From contig JAAYZW010000016.1 in the NCBI GenBank assembly GCA_012514645.1, positions 1 through 64,000 on the forward strand: a stretch of 64,000 bases of DNA. Reading direction: 5' to 3'. This DNA is from Chloroflexota bacterium (GTDB lineage: Bacteria; Chloroflexota; Anaerolineae; Anaerolineales; Anaerolineaceae). The translations under genes were made by a program, and so were the position numbers. Below are positions 9,881 to 19,408 of this stretch, piece by piece; position 1 is the first letter of the stretch, and each line of letters starts with the position of its first letter. Under the pieces are notes generated by a model. The model worked only from the letters and a program-made list of their open reading frames with translations. It was not told where the DNA came from and did not search any database.

Positions 9881-10157
9881 CAACTCATCGTTCCTGTTGT
9901 CCTGCGCGAAGCAAAGGAGCTGGTAAGACTACTATTAAGCTCCTTCCAAATGCACGTCGTTTCGCTCTGATCATGATGACAATTTCCTTAAACATACATA
10001 GGGGCTTGCCTCCTTCCTCTGAATCACTAATACCCGTTTGAAAAACATAATAATAAATGGCACTTCTTGTTAGCAATTCTAAATATGGAGTTTTTCGATC
10101 GAAAATGCAAAATGCAGGGGGAATCGGACTCCGAAACTGAGGCTAACAAAATAAACA

Positions 10158-10335
10158 ACGGTAAGGGTGGGCTCAGGATGTGAGCAAAGCTGAAATTCCT
10201 TGATCAAAGAACACCACCCCGATGGAACGACGGTGATTTTACGGTTTTCAATGCCTATCCGCAGTGTTTAAGCTGGGAAGGTCTGACTATTGTTGCGATC
10301 ATTAAGTGCTCACCAAGGGACCTCCCCTTACGCTT
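10158..10335 (+). mobile_element. MITE-like element, copy 1 (imperfect TIRs, about 178 bp)
   Basis: Left CGGTAAGGGTGGGCTCAGGATGTGAGCA; right end reverse complement GCGTAAGGGGAGGTCCCTTGGTGAGCA; second full-length copy at 19409-19570 in opposite orientation. Confidence 0.65.
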
Positions 10336-10477
10336 ATATATTTCGTTTTTACGCTTTATGAGGGCAAAGTAGAATGTTTTTTCATTTTGAGAATTGCTGC
10401 ACTTCTTGTAATTTCGCTTGACTTTCGCCAAAAGTAGCTGTAAGGTTAAGCGCTCTTAACTATTAAGCGGAATTAAT

Positions 10478-10948
10478 ATGAACGAACAACTATTACAATC
10501 TCTCTACGACCTGGCAGATCTGATTGCCCGAAACTCGAATATCGAGCGATTTCATTTCACACAGGAATCAGGGCTGTCTCAAAGCCAAATGATGAGCTTA
10601 TTCTATTTGCATCGTCACCAGGGTGCCTCAATAAAAGATCTGGCAAACCATCTTGGTATTTCCAACCCGGCTGTTTCGCAGTTGATCGAGAAATTGGTCA
10701 GGTCTGAGTTAGTTACCAGAATAGACAACCCCAGTGACCGGCGCGGAAAATTGCTCGAGTTAACCGAAGAGGGCAAAACAATCGTCAGCGATGCGAAACA
10801 TGCGCACCATCAGTGGATCAAAGCCTTAGCCGAGACCATTCAATCCGATGAGGTCCCACTGATCAATCAATCAATCCAAATTATTCTCGAGAAAAATTAC
10901 TCATTAAAGGCTTCCCTGAAGCAATCTTCAACTCAAGGTGAAAATTAA
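10478..10948 (+). CDS. MarR-family transcriptional regulator
   Basis: QSQMMSLFYLHRHQGASIKDLANHLGISNPAVSQLIEKLVRSELVTRIDNPSDRRGKLLELTEEG. Confidence 0.9.
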   Translation: MNEQLLQSLYDLADLIARNSNIERFHFTQESGLSQSQMMSLFYLHRHQGASIKDLANHLGISNPAVSQLIEKLVRSELVTRIDNPSDRRGKLLELTEEGKTIVSDAKHAHHQWIKALAETIQSDEVPLINQSIQIILEKNYSLKASLKQSSTQGEN

Positions 10949-10951
10949 CCT

Positions 10952-13195
10952 ATGCTCAGATTAAAGCAATATATCGTCCCTTACTGGAAAAACATCATTT
11001 TTGCCATTGTCATGGTGATTGTGGTGGCATCGGCAGACTTACAACTGCCCGATCTGCTTTCGCAAATCATCAATGTCGGCATCCAACAGCAGGGCATCGA
11101 AAGCGGGGCGCCAGGCGCCATCAGCGCCGGGACTATGCACTCGTTCAGCCTGCTCCTCAGCCCCGAAGAATACTCCGCAGTTCTGGCTTACTACGACCTG
11201 GTTGAGCCTGGTTCCGAAAGGGCATTGGCATTAGCTGAGGATTTTCCGGTATTACAAAATGAATCGGTCTATATCCTCAAACCGATCGATGAAGCTGACC
11301 AGCAAACCCTGGAGAGCCTGGTCGCCAAGCCGTTAATTTTTATACAAGCGCTCAGCTTGCTCCAAAGTGACCCGGAAGGCGCCAGTCAACTGCTTGGCGA
11401 AAACCTCCCCGCACAAATGATGCAGATACCTCCAGGGGTCAGCCTCGACCAACTATTGGACGCAATGCCGGCAGAGCAGCAAGCGGCGATCTCAAGCGCG
11501 GTCAACGCTCACCTTTCATCACTTGAAGGGTCAATTTTGCATCAATTGGCTGTACAGTCGATCAACACGGAATACGCCCGGATGGGAGTCGATAACCAGC
11601 GCACTCAAAACCAATACATTTTGAAAATCGGACTACGAATGATCCTCGTAGCTGTGATCGGGCTGATTGCTTCATTGACAGTCAGTCATTTCGCCTCGCG
11701 TACAGCCGCCCGAGTCGGCAGGGATGTCCGCTCAGCCATTTTTGCCAAGGTGGAGAATTTCACAACAGCAGAGTTTGAGGAGTTTTCTACAGCCTCATTG
11801 ATCACCCGAACGACCAACGACGTTGTCCAGGTGCAGATGGTGGTGTTCATGTTGATGCGAATGGCGTTCCAGGCACCGATGATCGGTACATTAGGCATCT
11901 TCCACGCACTCGATAAGAGCCCAGGCATGTGGTGGACCATCGCCCTGATTGTCGGTGTGTTGTTAATTGTAATCATATCGATTTTTGCAATCATCACACC
12001 CAAATTCAAAATCATCCAAAAATTAATTGACCGGCTAAACCTGGTCATGCGCGAAAACCTTTCTGGTTTAATGGTTGTGCGCGCTTTCAATAAACAGGGT
12101 TACGAAGAAGCCCGCTTTGACCGTGCCAACCGGGATGTTACTGAAAATCAGATCTTCATCGGTCGCACGATGGCGTTCATGTTTCCGATCATGAACATCG
12201 TGATGTGGGCCGGGCAGGTGCTGGTCATTGCGGTTGGGGCAAGGTTTGTCGCTCAGAGCGCAATCCAGGTCGGTGACCTGATTGCTTTCATGCAATACTC
12301 AATGCAGATTTTCTTCTCATTTATGCAACTTTCCATGCTCTTTATCTTTATTCCCCGCGCGGCTGTTTCGGGCGATCGTATCGCGGATGTTTTGGAAACA
12401 CCGATCGCGATCATCGACCCTGTCGAACCGGTTGAGTTCCCAGAATCCATCAGGGGAGTAGTCGAATTTCACGATGTCGATTTCAAGTATCCGGGTGCCG
12501 AAGAAGACGTTTTGCATGACATCAGTTTCAAAGCCGAACCCGGAGAATTGACTGCGATCATTGGTTCGACCGGTTCTGGCAAGTCAACTTTGGTCAACCT
12601 GTTGCCACGTTTTTTCGATGTCACCAAAGGAAAAATTACCATAGATGGCATCGATATTCGCGATATAACCCAACATGAACTTCGCGATCAGATTGGTTAT
12701 GCCCCTCAAAAAGGGCTGCTCTTTAGCGGTACAGTCGCCTCCAACCTGCAGGTGGGCAAACCCGATGCGACCGAAGCAGATATGCTTGATGCGATCCAAA
12801 TCGCCCAGGCGACAGATTTTGTGAGCAATCATGAAGATGGATTAAATATGGAGATATCGCAAGGAGGGAGCAACGTTTCTGGTGGTCAAAAGCAAAGGCT
12901 TTCCATTGCCAGGGCGGTGATCGATAAACCGCCGGTGTTTATATTCGATGACACATTTTCCGCGCTCGACTATAAAACCGACGCGGCATTGAGGAAAGCT
13001 TTAAGACAAAAATTAGGAGAGAGCACACTGCTTGTGGTCACGCAGCGAGTAGCGACCGCGAAATTGTCAGACCAAATCCTCGTTTTAGATAACGGTCGTA
13101 TGGTGGGAAAGGGCACCCATAGAGAATTGATGGAGTCTTGTAAGACCTACCAGGAAATTGCCAGCTCACAACTAAGCGAGGAGGAGTTAGCATGA
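10952..13195 (+). CDS. ABC exporter half-transporter (permease-ATPase) with large insertion after TM1
   Basis: Walker A GSTGSGKST, signature NVSGGQKQRL, Walker B VFIFDDTFSALD; about 180-aa non-TM segment between first and second hydrophobic helices. Confidence 0.9.
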   Translation: MLRLKQYIVPYWKNIIFAIVMVIVVASADLQLPDLLSQIINVGIQQQGIESGAPGAISAGTMHSFSLLLSPEEYSAVLAYYDLVEPGSERALALAEDFPVLQNESVYILKPIDEADQQTLESLVAKPLIFIQALSLLQSDPEGASQLLGENLPAQMMQIPPGVSLDQLLDAMPAEQQAAISSAVNAHLSSLEGSILHQLAVQSINTEYARMGVDNQRTQNQYILKIGLRMILVAVIGLIASLTVSHFASRTAARVGRDVRSAIFAKVENFTTAEFEEFSTASLITRTTNDVVQVQMVVFMLMRMAFQAPMIGTLGIFHALDKSPGMWWTIALIVGVLLIVIISIFAIITPKFKIIQKLIDRLNLVMRENLSGLMVVRAFNKQGYEEARFDRANRDVTENQIFIGRTMAFMFPIMNIVMWAGQVLVIAVGARFVAQSAIQVGDLIAFMQYSMQIFFSFMQLSMLFIFIPRAAVSGDRIADVLETPIAIIDPVEPVEFPESIRGVVEFHDVDFKYPGAEEDVLHDISFKAEPGELTAIIGSTGSGKSTLVNLLPRFFDVTKGKITIDGIDIRDITQHELRDQIGYAPQKGLLFSGTVASNLQVGKPDATEADMLDAIQIAQATDFVSNHEDGLNMEISQGGSNVSGGQKQRLSIARAVIDKPPVFIFDDTFSALDYKTDAALRKALRQKLGESTLLVVTQRVATAKLSDQILVLDNGRMVGKGTHRELMESCKTYQEIASSQLSEEELA

Positions 13196-15090
13196 GTTCT
13201 CATAACCAACCTCAAAATGGCAACAACAACCGTAGTCAAAACAAACAGCAACCCCACCCCCCTGTCGGTGGTCGCCGAGGGGGCGGTCCGGGGGCCTTAA
13301 TGCCCGGTGAAAAAGCACGTGACTTCAAGGGCAGCATGCGCCGCTTGATCCGCTACCTAGACAAGCATAAATGGTTGATCCTGTTGGCGTTACTGCTGGC
13401 AGCTGGCTCAACCATCTTCTCAATTTTTGGTCCGCGAACTTTAGGGCAAGCGACCACCGAACTCTACCTTGGCGTTCAGCGCATGATCCAAAACGACCCC
13501 CTGGGGATCGATTTTGTGCGCCTCAACCAAATTTTGGTGGAAGTTATGATACTTTACCTGGTTTCAAGCGTCTTAAATGTGCTGCAGGGCTATGTACTGA
13601 CCACTATCTCAGCCAAAATCACCTATCAACTTCGCAGAGAGATCTCAGAAAAGTTGAATCGCCTGCCGCTAAGTTATTTTGACCAGGTCACCCATGGTGA
13701 GGTCTTGTCGCGGATTACCAATGACGTCGATACCATCAACCAGACGCTTAACCAAAGCCTTTCACAGATAATCACCTCGGTCACGCGGGTGATCGGTGTT
13801 TTGGTCATGATGCTGAGCATCAACTGGCTGATGACCCTGATCGGGGTCGCCATGGTGCCTATCGCAATGATCTTTATTAGAGTTGTAGTAAGCAAATCGC
13901 AGGTATATTACCGGCAGCAGCAAGAATACCTGGGGCACATTAATGGTCACGTGGAAGAGATGTATGGCGGGCATGTTGTGCTCAAGGCGTTCAATGGTGA
14001 AGCCGCCAGCATCGCCCGTTTCGAAGATCTAAATGACACATTGTATAGCAGCGCCTGGAAATCGCAATTTTTATCCGCGGTTATCATGCCCAGCATGCGC
14101 CTGATCAGCAACTTGGGTTATGTGTCTGTGGCAATGTTGGGCGGTTACCTGGTGATACAGGGGCGCCTGAATGTTGGTGAAATTCAAGCCTTTATCCAAT
14201 ATTTACGCTCGTTTCAAGATCCCCTGCTACAGATTGCTAACATTACCAATATCCTCCAACAAACCGCGGCAGCTGCTGAGCGTGTCTTTGAAATTCTAAA
14301 TGAGAAGGAAGAGACCCCCGATGTTGAAAATCCTGTTCAGCCCTGCGAGGTTGAAGGAGCGGTTGAGTTCAAAAATGTGCGCTTTGGCTACAACCCGGAA
14401 AAGCCGGTAATGAATAACTTCTCACTTAAAGTTGAGCCTGGGCAGCAAATTGCCATTGTCGGTCCAACCGGTGCGGGCAAGACCACCATTGTGAAGCTTT
14501 TAATGCGCTTCTACGATGTCGATAGCGGCGAAATTTTAATTGATGATGTCAACATCCAAGACATGACCCGCGAAGACCTGCGCAGCAAGTTTGCAATGGT
14601 GCTGCAGGATACCTGGTTATTCAACGGCACGATTCGCGAAAACATACGCTACGGTCGCCAGGAGGCGACTGATGAGGAAGTGGAACGCGCGGCGGATATG
14701 GCTTACGCCGATCACTTCACCCGCACACTGCCCGGCGGTTACGAGATGGTGCTGAACGAGGACGCCAGTAACGTCTCGGCTGGTCAGAAACAACTGCTCA
14801 CCATTGCGCGTGCCGTGTTGGCAGACCCAGCCATTTTGATTCTGGACGAAGCGACCAGCTCGGTTGACACCCGCACAGAAGTTTTGATTCAAAAGGCAAT
14901 GGATAAACTGATGAAGGGTCGCACCTCGTTTGTGATCGCCCACCGCTTATCCACCATTCGCAACGCCGACAGGATTTTGGTATTACGGGATGGCGATATT
15001 CTGGAGCAAGGAACTCACGAGAGCCTGCTTGCAGCTGATGGCTTTTACGCGGAGCTGTATAACAGCCAGTTTGTAGCCCAGATCGCATAA
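13192..15090 (+). CDS. ABC exporter half-transporter (permease-ATPase), partner of preceding gene
   Basis: Walker A GPTGAGKTT, signature NVSAGQKQLL, Walker B ILILDEATSSVD; ATGA overlap with upstream gene. Confidence 0.92.
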   Translation: MSSHNQPQNGNNNRSQNKQQPHPPVGGRRGGGPGALMPGEKARDFKGSMRRLIRYLDKHKWLILLALLLAAGSTIFSIFGPRTLGQATTELYLGVQRMIQNDPLGIDFVRLNQILVEVMILYLVSSVLNVLQGYVLTTISAKITYQLRREISEKLNRLPLSYFDQVTHGEVLSRITNDVDTINQTLNQSLSQIITSVTRVIGVLVMMLSINWLMTLIGVAMVPIAMIFIRVVVSKSQVYYRQQQEYLGHINGHVEEMYGGHVVLKAFNGEAASIARFEDLNDTLYSSAWKSQFLSAVIMPSMRLISNLGYVSVAMLGGYLVIQGRLNVGEIQAFIQYLRSFQDPLLQIANITNILQQTAAAAERVFEILNEKEETPDVENPVQPCEVEGAVEFKNVRFGYNPEKPVMNNFSLKVEPGQQIAIVGPTGAGKTTIVKLLMRFYDVDSGEILIDDVNIQDMTREDLRSKFAMVLQDTWLFNGTIRENIRYGRQEATDEEVERAADMAYADHFTRTLPGGYEMVLNEDASNVSAGQKQLLTIARAVLADPAILILDEATSSVDTRTEVLIQKAMDKLMKGRTSFVIAHRLSTIRNADRILVLRDGDILEQGTHESLLAADGFYAELYNSQFVAQIA

Positions 15091-15106
15091 CCCCACGGAT
15101 TAGTAC

Positions 15107-15140
15107 ACCGCATGGTCGAGGACTGCCTCGACCATGCGGT
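15107..15140. terminator. Perfect 15-bp hairpin immediately downstream of ABC operon
   Basis: ACCGCATGGTCGAGG-actg-CCTCGACCATGCGGT, 17 bp after stop codon. Confidence 0.55.
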
Positions 15141-15142
15141 TA

Positions 15143-15285
15143 TTGGGGAAAAGGTAATCGAATTTGTAGTGTCGAGGCATTTGACGAGATGAAGATTGGG
15201 GAGTTCGTAGTGTCGAGGCCCGCCTCGACCTCAAGGCATTTGGTGAGATGAAGATTGGGAACAGGCAAGTCCAGTTCCCTACAAG
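15143..15285. repeat. GTAG-type palindromic repeat cluster (REP/BIME-like) with internal direct repeat
   Basis: GTAGTGTCGAGGCCCGCCTCGACC; direct repeat GGCATTTG..GAGATGAAGATTGGG at about 15176-15200 and 15235-15259; shares TTGGGRAAAA.GTWATCGAATTYGTAG and GGAACAGGCARGTCCAGKTCCCTAC-like ends with 24202-24285. Confidence 0.65.
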
Positions 15286-15325
15286 ACCATAATCGGAACA
15301 GGCAGTCACGCCCCGGCTTCGCCGT

Positions 15326-15343
15326 CCCCCTCTCAAGAGGGGG
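15326..15343. repeat. Short perfect hairpin CCCCCTCTcaAGAGGGGG
   Basis: Direct palindrome in intergenic repeat island. Confidence 0.6.
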
Positions 15344-15386
15344 TGGTGATGTTCATGCTCTGCGCTCAGGATGACAGGATCAGGCT

Positions 15387-15451
15387 GTAGGGCGAGATTG
15401 AGGGCACCGTGAGTTTTGTGCAATTCGTAGGTATTCTGCCCTCTATCCGCC
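15387..15451 (+). repeat. 65-bp hairpin repeat (copy H2)
   Basis: GTAGGGCGAGATTGAGGGCA...TGCCCTCTATCCGCC. Confidence 0.7.
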
Positions 15452-15486
15452 ATTTTATAGTGACCTGGGGATAAGATGGCTCGCAA

Positions 15487-15552
15487 GGCGGATTGGAAGC
15501 ACGACAAGATTCTCGTTGGTCAAAGTTTCCGGTGCTTCCAATCACGCCCTAC
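15487..15552 (-). repeat. 66-bp hairpin repeat (copy H3), inverted relative to H2
   Basis: Minus strand GTAGGGCGTGATTGGAAGCAC...GTGCTTCCAATCCGCC. Confidence 0.75.
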
Positions 15553-15655
15553 GCCTACGCAATCGGAACAAGCAGGTCCAGTTCCCTGCGAATCGCGCGG
15601 CAAACATCATGTTGCCCTACATGCGAGACTATTATTGGGTTGGCGATCTGTATCC

Positions 15656-16456
15656 TTATTGTGCCAATTCTTCTTCCACGATCGTGATACCAGCACTGGC
15701 ACCGATGCGGGTTGCCCCTGCTTCAACCGCATGAATGGCATCTGCATAGGTGCGGATACCGCCTGAAGCTTTGACACCCAGCTTGTCACCCACAACGCTG
15801 CGCATCAGGGCAACATCTTCCATGGTTGCGCCGCCAGTTGAAAACCCGGTCGAAGTCTTTACAAAATCGGCTTCTGCTTCCATGGCGATCAGGCATGCGG
15901 TCACCTTTTCTTCATCTGTTAACAAACAAGTCTCAATGATCACCTTGACAATCGCCTGGCGCTTGTGGGCTTCCAAAACAACCTCCCGGATGTCTTTCGC
16001 AACTGCCACCAGGTTGCCCGATTTGAGTTCGCCCACGTTTATGACCATGTCGATCTCAACAGCACCGTCCTTGATTGCTTTCTCGGCTTCTTCTTTCTTA
16101 GCCTTGGTAGCCATGGCACCCAGGGGGAATCCGACAACGGATGCCACCTTAACCTGGCTGCCGAGAAGTGCCTTCTTGCAGCGCTTGACCCAATAGCTGT
16201 TCACACAGACAGCCCCAAAGCCATAAGTGATCGCTTCGCGGCAGAGTAAGTCAATTTGTGCGGCAGTGGCATCGGCTTTCAGCAAGGTATGGTCAATAAT
16301 GCCTGCCAATTTGCTCTCCCTGGCAGCAGGAGACCCGATCACCTTCGCCTGTACACGGATGATATTGCCGTTTTTGTCAAAAACCGTTGTAATCTCCTGG
16401 TCGTTATAGGTTGAAACCCGTTCGTAAGTCTGGGATGATTTTTCAAATTCTGTCAT
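15656..16456 (-). CDS. deoC: Deoxyribose-phosphate aldolase
   Basis: [23 protein letters not shown]...[14 protein letters not shown]...[24 protein letters not shown]...[13 protein letters not shown]. Start trimmed. Confidence 0.95.
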   Translation of the reverse strand: MTEFEKSSQTYERVSTYNDQEITTVFDKNGNIIRVQAKVIGSPAARESKLAGIIDHTLLKADATAAQIDLLCREAITYGFGAVCVNSYWVKRCKKALLGSQVKVASVVGFPLGAMATKAKKEEAEKAIKDGAVEIDMVINVGELKSGNLVAVAKDIREVVLEAHKRQAIVKVIIETCLLTDEEKVTACLIAMEAEADFVKTSTGFSTGGATMEDVALMRSVVGDKLGVKASGGIRTYADAIHAVEAGATRIGASAGITIVEEELAQ

Positions 16457-16557
16457 ATTCTCTCCATTTCCATTTGTTTGCTGCTCAGAGATGCTCAGTT
16501 GCCACCGGGGCAAAATCGTTTATGATTAAGATCCATTTTAATCATAACGAAATTACT

Positions 16558-17541
16558 ATGAAAAGTCCAGAATCCCAACCGGTTACTGCCATTGCCCACC
16601 CCAACATCGCCTTTATTAAATATTGGGGCAACCGCGACCAGCAATTACGCCTGCCCTGTAATAGTTCACTGTCGATGAACCTCTCTGGACTGGAAACCCG
16701 AACAACAGTCTACTTTGACCCCTCCCTGCATAAAGATGTTTTTATACTTGGAGGTGAGCGCATAACCGGTGCAGCCGCAGAGCGTGTTAGTGCTTTCTTG
16801 AATGTTGTCCGCGAATTTGCAGGTGTCGACAGCTACGCGCAAATCGAGAGTCAAAACAATTTTCCGGCTGGCGCGGGGGTCGCCTCATCAGCTTCCGCCT
16901 TTGCTGCCCTGGCGCTGGCTGCCAGCACAGCAATCGGACTGGAGCTTTCAGAAAAAGAGCTTTCGCGTCTCGCACGCCGAGGTTCGGGTTCTGCCTGCCG
17001 TTCAATCCCCACCGGTTTCGTGGAATGGCAAGCCGGCAGCAGCGACGCGGATTCCTACGCCTGGTCAATCGCCCCGGCGCAACACTGGTCTCTGGTTGAC
17101 CTTGTCTGCGTGATCGACAAGGGTCATAAGGCTGTTGGCTCTACAGGTGGGCACGCCCTGGCAGGCACTTCACCGCTGCAATCCTTGCGCCTGGCTCACG
17201 TGCAAGAGCGGGTCGATCTTTGCCGTTCCGCCATTCTCGCCAGGGATTTTGAAACCTTCGCCGAGGTCGTGGAGGAAGATTCAAACCTGATGCACGCGGT
17301 TATGCGCACCAGCAACACACCCTTACACTATTGGCTGCCGGAAACAGAAGTGGTTTTGTGGATGGTAAAGAGCTGGCGCAAAGAAGGCATCCCGGTCTGC
17401 GCCACAGTGGATGCCGGGCCCAACGTGCACGTGCTGGTTGAAAGTGCTCATGCAAATTGGGTCGAGCAGCAGCTAAGCAGACTACCAGGCATATCGCAAA
17501 TATATAAAGCGCAGCCTGGTGATGGTGCCAGGTTAATTTAG
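16558..17541 (+). CDS. mvaD: Diphosphomevalonate (or phosphomevalonate) decarboxylase, GHMP family
   Basis: AIAHPNIAFIKYWGNRD...NNFPAGAGVASSASAFAALALA...RRGSGSACRSIPTGFVEW. Start trimmed to MKSPES. Confidence 0.85.
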   Translation: MKSPESQPVTAIAHPNIAFIKYWGNRDQQLRLPCNSSLSMNLSGLETRTTVYFDPSLHKDVFILGGERITGAAAERVSAFLNVVREFAGVDSYAQIESQNNFPAGAGVASSASAFAALALAASTAIGLELSEKELSRLARRGSGSACRSIPTGFVEWQAGSSDADSYAWSIAPAQHWSLVDLVCVIDKGHKAVGSTGGHALAGTSPLQSLRLAHVQERVDLCRSAILARDFETFAEVVEEDSNLMHAVMRTSNTPLHYWLPETEVVLWMVKSWRKEGIPVCATVDAGPNVHVLVESAHANWVEQQLSRLPGISQIYKAQPGDGARLI

Positions 17542-17544
17542 CAT

Positions 17545-18321
17545 TTACCAAATTTTGTTTGTTTTTGACTTGATCGTCTGATCCAGACCATCAATTGCCC
17601 TGGTAATAGCTTCGAGCTTCTCTGCCACCTTGCGTGTTATAACTTCACTATCCTCTTCGGTTTCTTTTTCGGAATCATCGGTTAATTTTCCCAATTGGGT
17701 GGTGACCCTTTTTAGATCATCAGAGATTCCCGAGAGGTTTCGAGGGATATCTTCGACCGCATGTGTCAGGTCGGTCAGGCTGCTTTTGTGACTTTCCCAG
17801 ATGCCATGAAACATGTTCAGGTCGAGCAAGTAGTTAATTTCCCTGAGTCTGTCATTGAGCCCCCCGGAAAAAGTTACCTTAACCTGGTACAGTTTAGGCA
17901 AATCGCTGGTTCCCAATCGGGTTTCCAATCGATCGAATGAAGTCCGCAATTCGAAACCGGGTGGAATCGCTGGGATGACCTGGTGGAGCATTGATAACTC
18001 GTTCAGTTTGTAATTTTTCAGCGAAGTTTGTAGTGGTGGGTTAAACTCCACCTTCACATTGTTAGCGATAGTCTTGCCGGTGTTCGTAATCACCAGGTCA
18101 AAAATCGGCGAGTCAGTTTGAGCATCAAAGTAGACCACCACATAGGGAGCAAACTCCATATTGCGGTCTTCGACCATTTCTTCAATGCTTTTTTCAGTGG
18201 CAGCCGCAGACTTTTTTGTCTCGCGCGCCATCTCGGCAGTCTTCACCACGTACATAATCAAGGCAAGCAGGCTGCAAACCTGGACGATCAATAAAATGGT
18301 CTCCCGCAGGCTCTCTGTCAT
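17545..18321 (-). CDS. Hypothetical protein, N-terminal TM segment and C-terminal coiled-coil-like region
   Basis: ETILLIVQVCSLLALIMYVVKTAEMARETKKSAAATEKSIEEM...; no recognised family. Confidence 0.65.
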   Translation of the reverse strand: MTESLRETILLIVQVCSLLALIMYVVKTAEMARETKKSAAATEKSIEEMVEDRNMEFAPYVVVYFDAQTDSPIFDLVITNTGKTIANNVKVEFNPPLQTSLKNYKLNELSMLHQVIPAIPPGFELRTSFDRLETRLGTSDLPKLYQVKVTFSGGLNDRLREINYLLDLNMFHGIWESHKSSLTDLTHAVEDIPRNLSGISDDLKRVTTQLGKLTDDSEKETEEDSEVITRKVAEKLEAITRAIDGLDQTIKSKTNKIW

Positions 18322-18336
18322 ATTTTCTCCCTTCAG

Positions 18337-18663
18337 TTACTTTCTCGGCTTCTTAGGTTTCGGAAAAGGTATTTGCTCCCACGATGCCCTAAAGACCTGG
18401 ACCACGAAATCCTGGTCGTCCAGGTTTTCAAATACATAGGATGCTTTCGCGCCTGGATAAGCAAAACCCTCTTCGGCTTCGTCGCCCAGAAGGTCAGCGG
18501 CAGCTTCAGTCTTTTTAAGAAAAACCTGGTTGTCACAGATCAGACCGATGACTTTACCATCCATGTAGAGACCGTATTCGCCAAACATTTTTCGAGCGCT
18601 TACTTCACCTGCCGGGCTCAACTGTTCCAGGACATATTGGATATATTCATCTGTACAAGCCAT
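18337..18663 (-). CDS. TfoX N-terminal domain protein
   Basis: VLEQLSPAGEVSARKMFGEYGLYMDGKVIGLICDNQVFLK. Confidence 0.85.
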   Translation of the reverse strand: MACTDEYIQYVLEQLSPAGEVSARKMFGEYGLYMDGKVIGLICDNQVFLKKTEAAADLLGDEAEEGFAYPGAKASYVFENLDDQDFVVQVFRASWEQIPFPKPKKPRK

Positions 18664-18854
18664 TAGCTCCTCCGGTGGTGATTTCGGTTAATTGTAACCA
18701 AGATTTAGTACCATCAGGAGATGAATGTGAATAGTGGTGGAATTGTGAACGGTCAGTGTCTGTTCGCTGTAAGTGATATCATGACTTCGATTGGTGAAGC
18801 TCTTATGACCCAACGATAAGAACAGGAATTGCCAAAAGGGCTATAATAAGTGCG

Positions 18855-19367
18855 ATGAAAAAATTGGGCTTATTCTTAATCATTGCCATCCTCTGCCTGG
18901 TCCCGCTCACAAAGGTGAGCGCCAGCCAACAAGCGGTGATCGTCTCCACTCCGCAGGCAGACGGCGCCATCTATCACCATGTAGTGGAAGGCGACACGCT
19001 CTACGACATCGCCGAAGCCTATGGCATGACTCCCAGCGAAATCATGACCCTGAACGGCAACAGCCCCGAGGCAATCGAGATATATAGCGGAGATTTTCTA
19101 CTAATCAAACTCGGAACAGTCGCGACTGCCACCCTCGAACCCAGCGCCACGATCGCCCCTTACACCCCACAGCCAACCGTGGTTGTGCCTTCCCGCACAC
19201 CCATCCCGAGCAAAACCCCACTCCCCAGTCCGACAGCAACCACCCCTCCCAGCACCACCCAACTGCTTTTTGGCGATAGTCAACGCATCGGACTGACGAT
19301 GATTGCGATCAGTTCTGCTGGCATCGTCCTGGTGGTGATCTTTGGCTTCCTGCGCAGACCTAAATAA
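18855..19367 (+). CDS. LysM-domain protein with signal peptide, Pro/Thr-rich linker and C-terminal TM
   Basis: YHHVVEGDTLYDIAEAYGMTPSEIMTLNGNSPEAIEIYSGDFLLI. Confidence 0.85.
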   Translation: MKKLGLFLIIAILCLVPLTKVSASQQAVIVSTPQADGAIYHHVVEGDTLYDIAEAYGMTPSEIMTLNGNSPEAIEIYSGDFLLIKLGTVATATLEPSATIAPYTPQPTVVVPSRTPIPSKTPLPSPTATTPPSTTQLLFGDSQRIGLTMIAISSAGIVLVVIFGFLRRPK

Positions 19368-19408
19368 ACAATAGCCCTTAAAGTATCTTTATAAATTACC
19401 ACACATAA

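Noticed and set aside
9885-10076. 63-aa minus-strand ORF after dhaM
   Set aside because: Short, no conserved motif, lies in a repeat-rich intergenic region.
15100-15766. Several 60-135 aa ORFs in the 15.1-15.8 kb region
   Set aside because: Translate repeat sequence or run antisense to deoC; no protein family signal.
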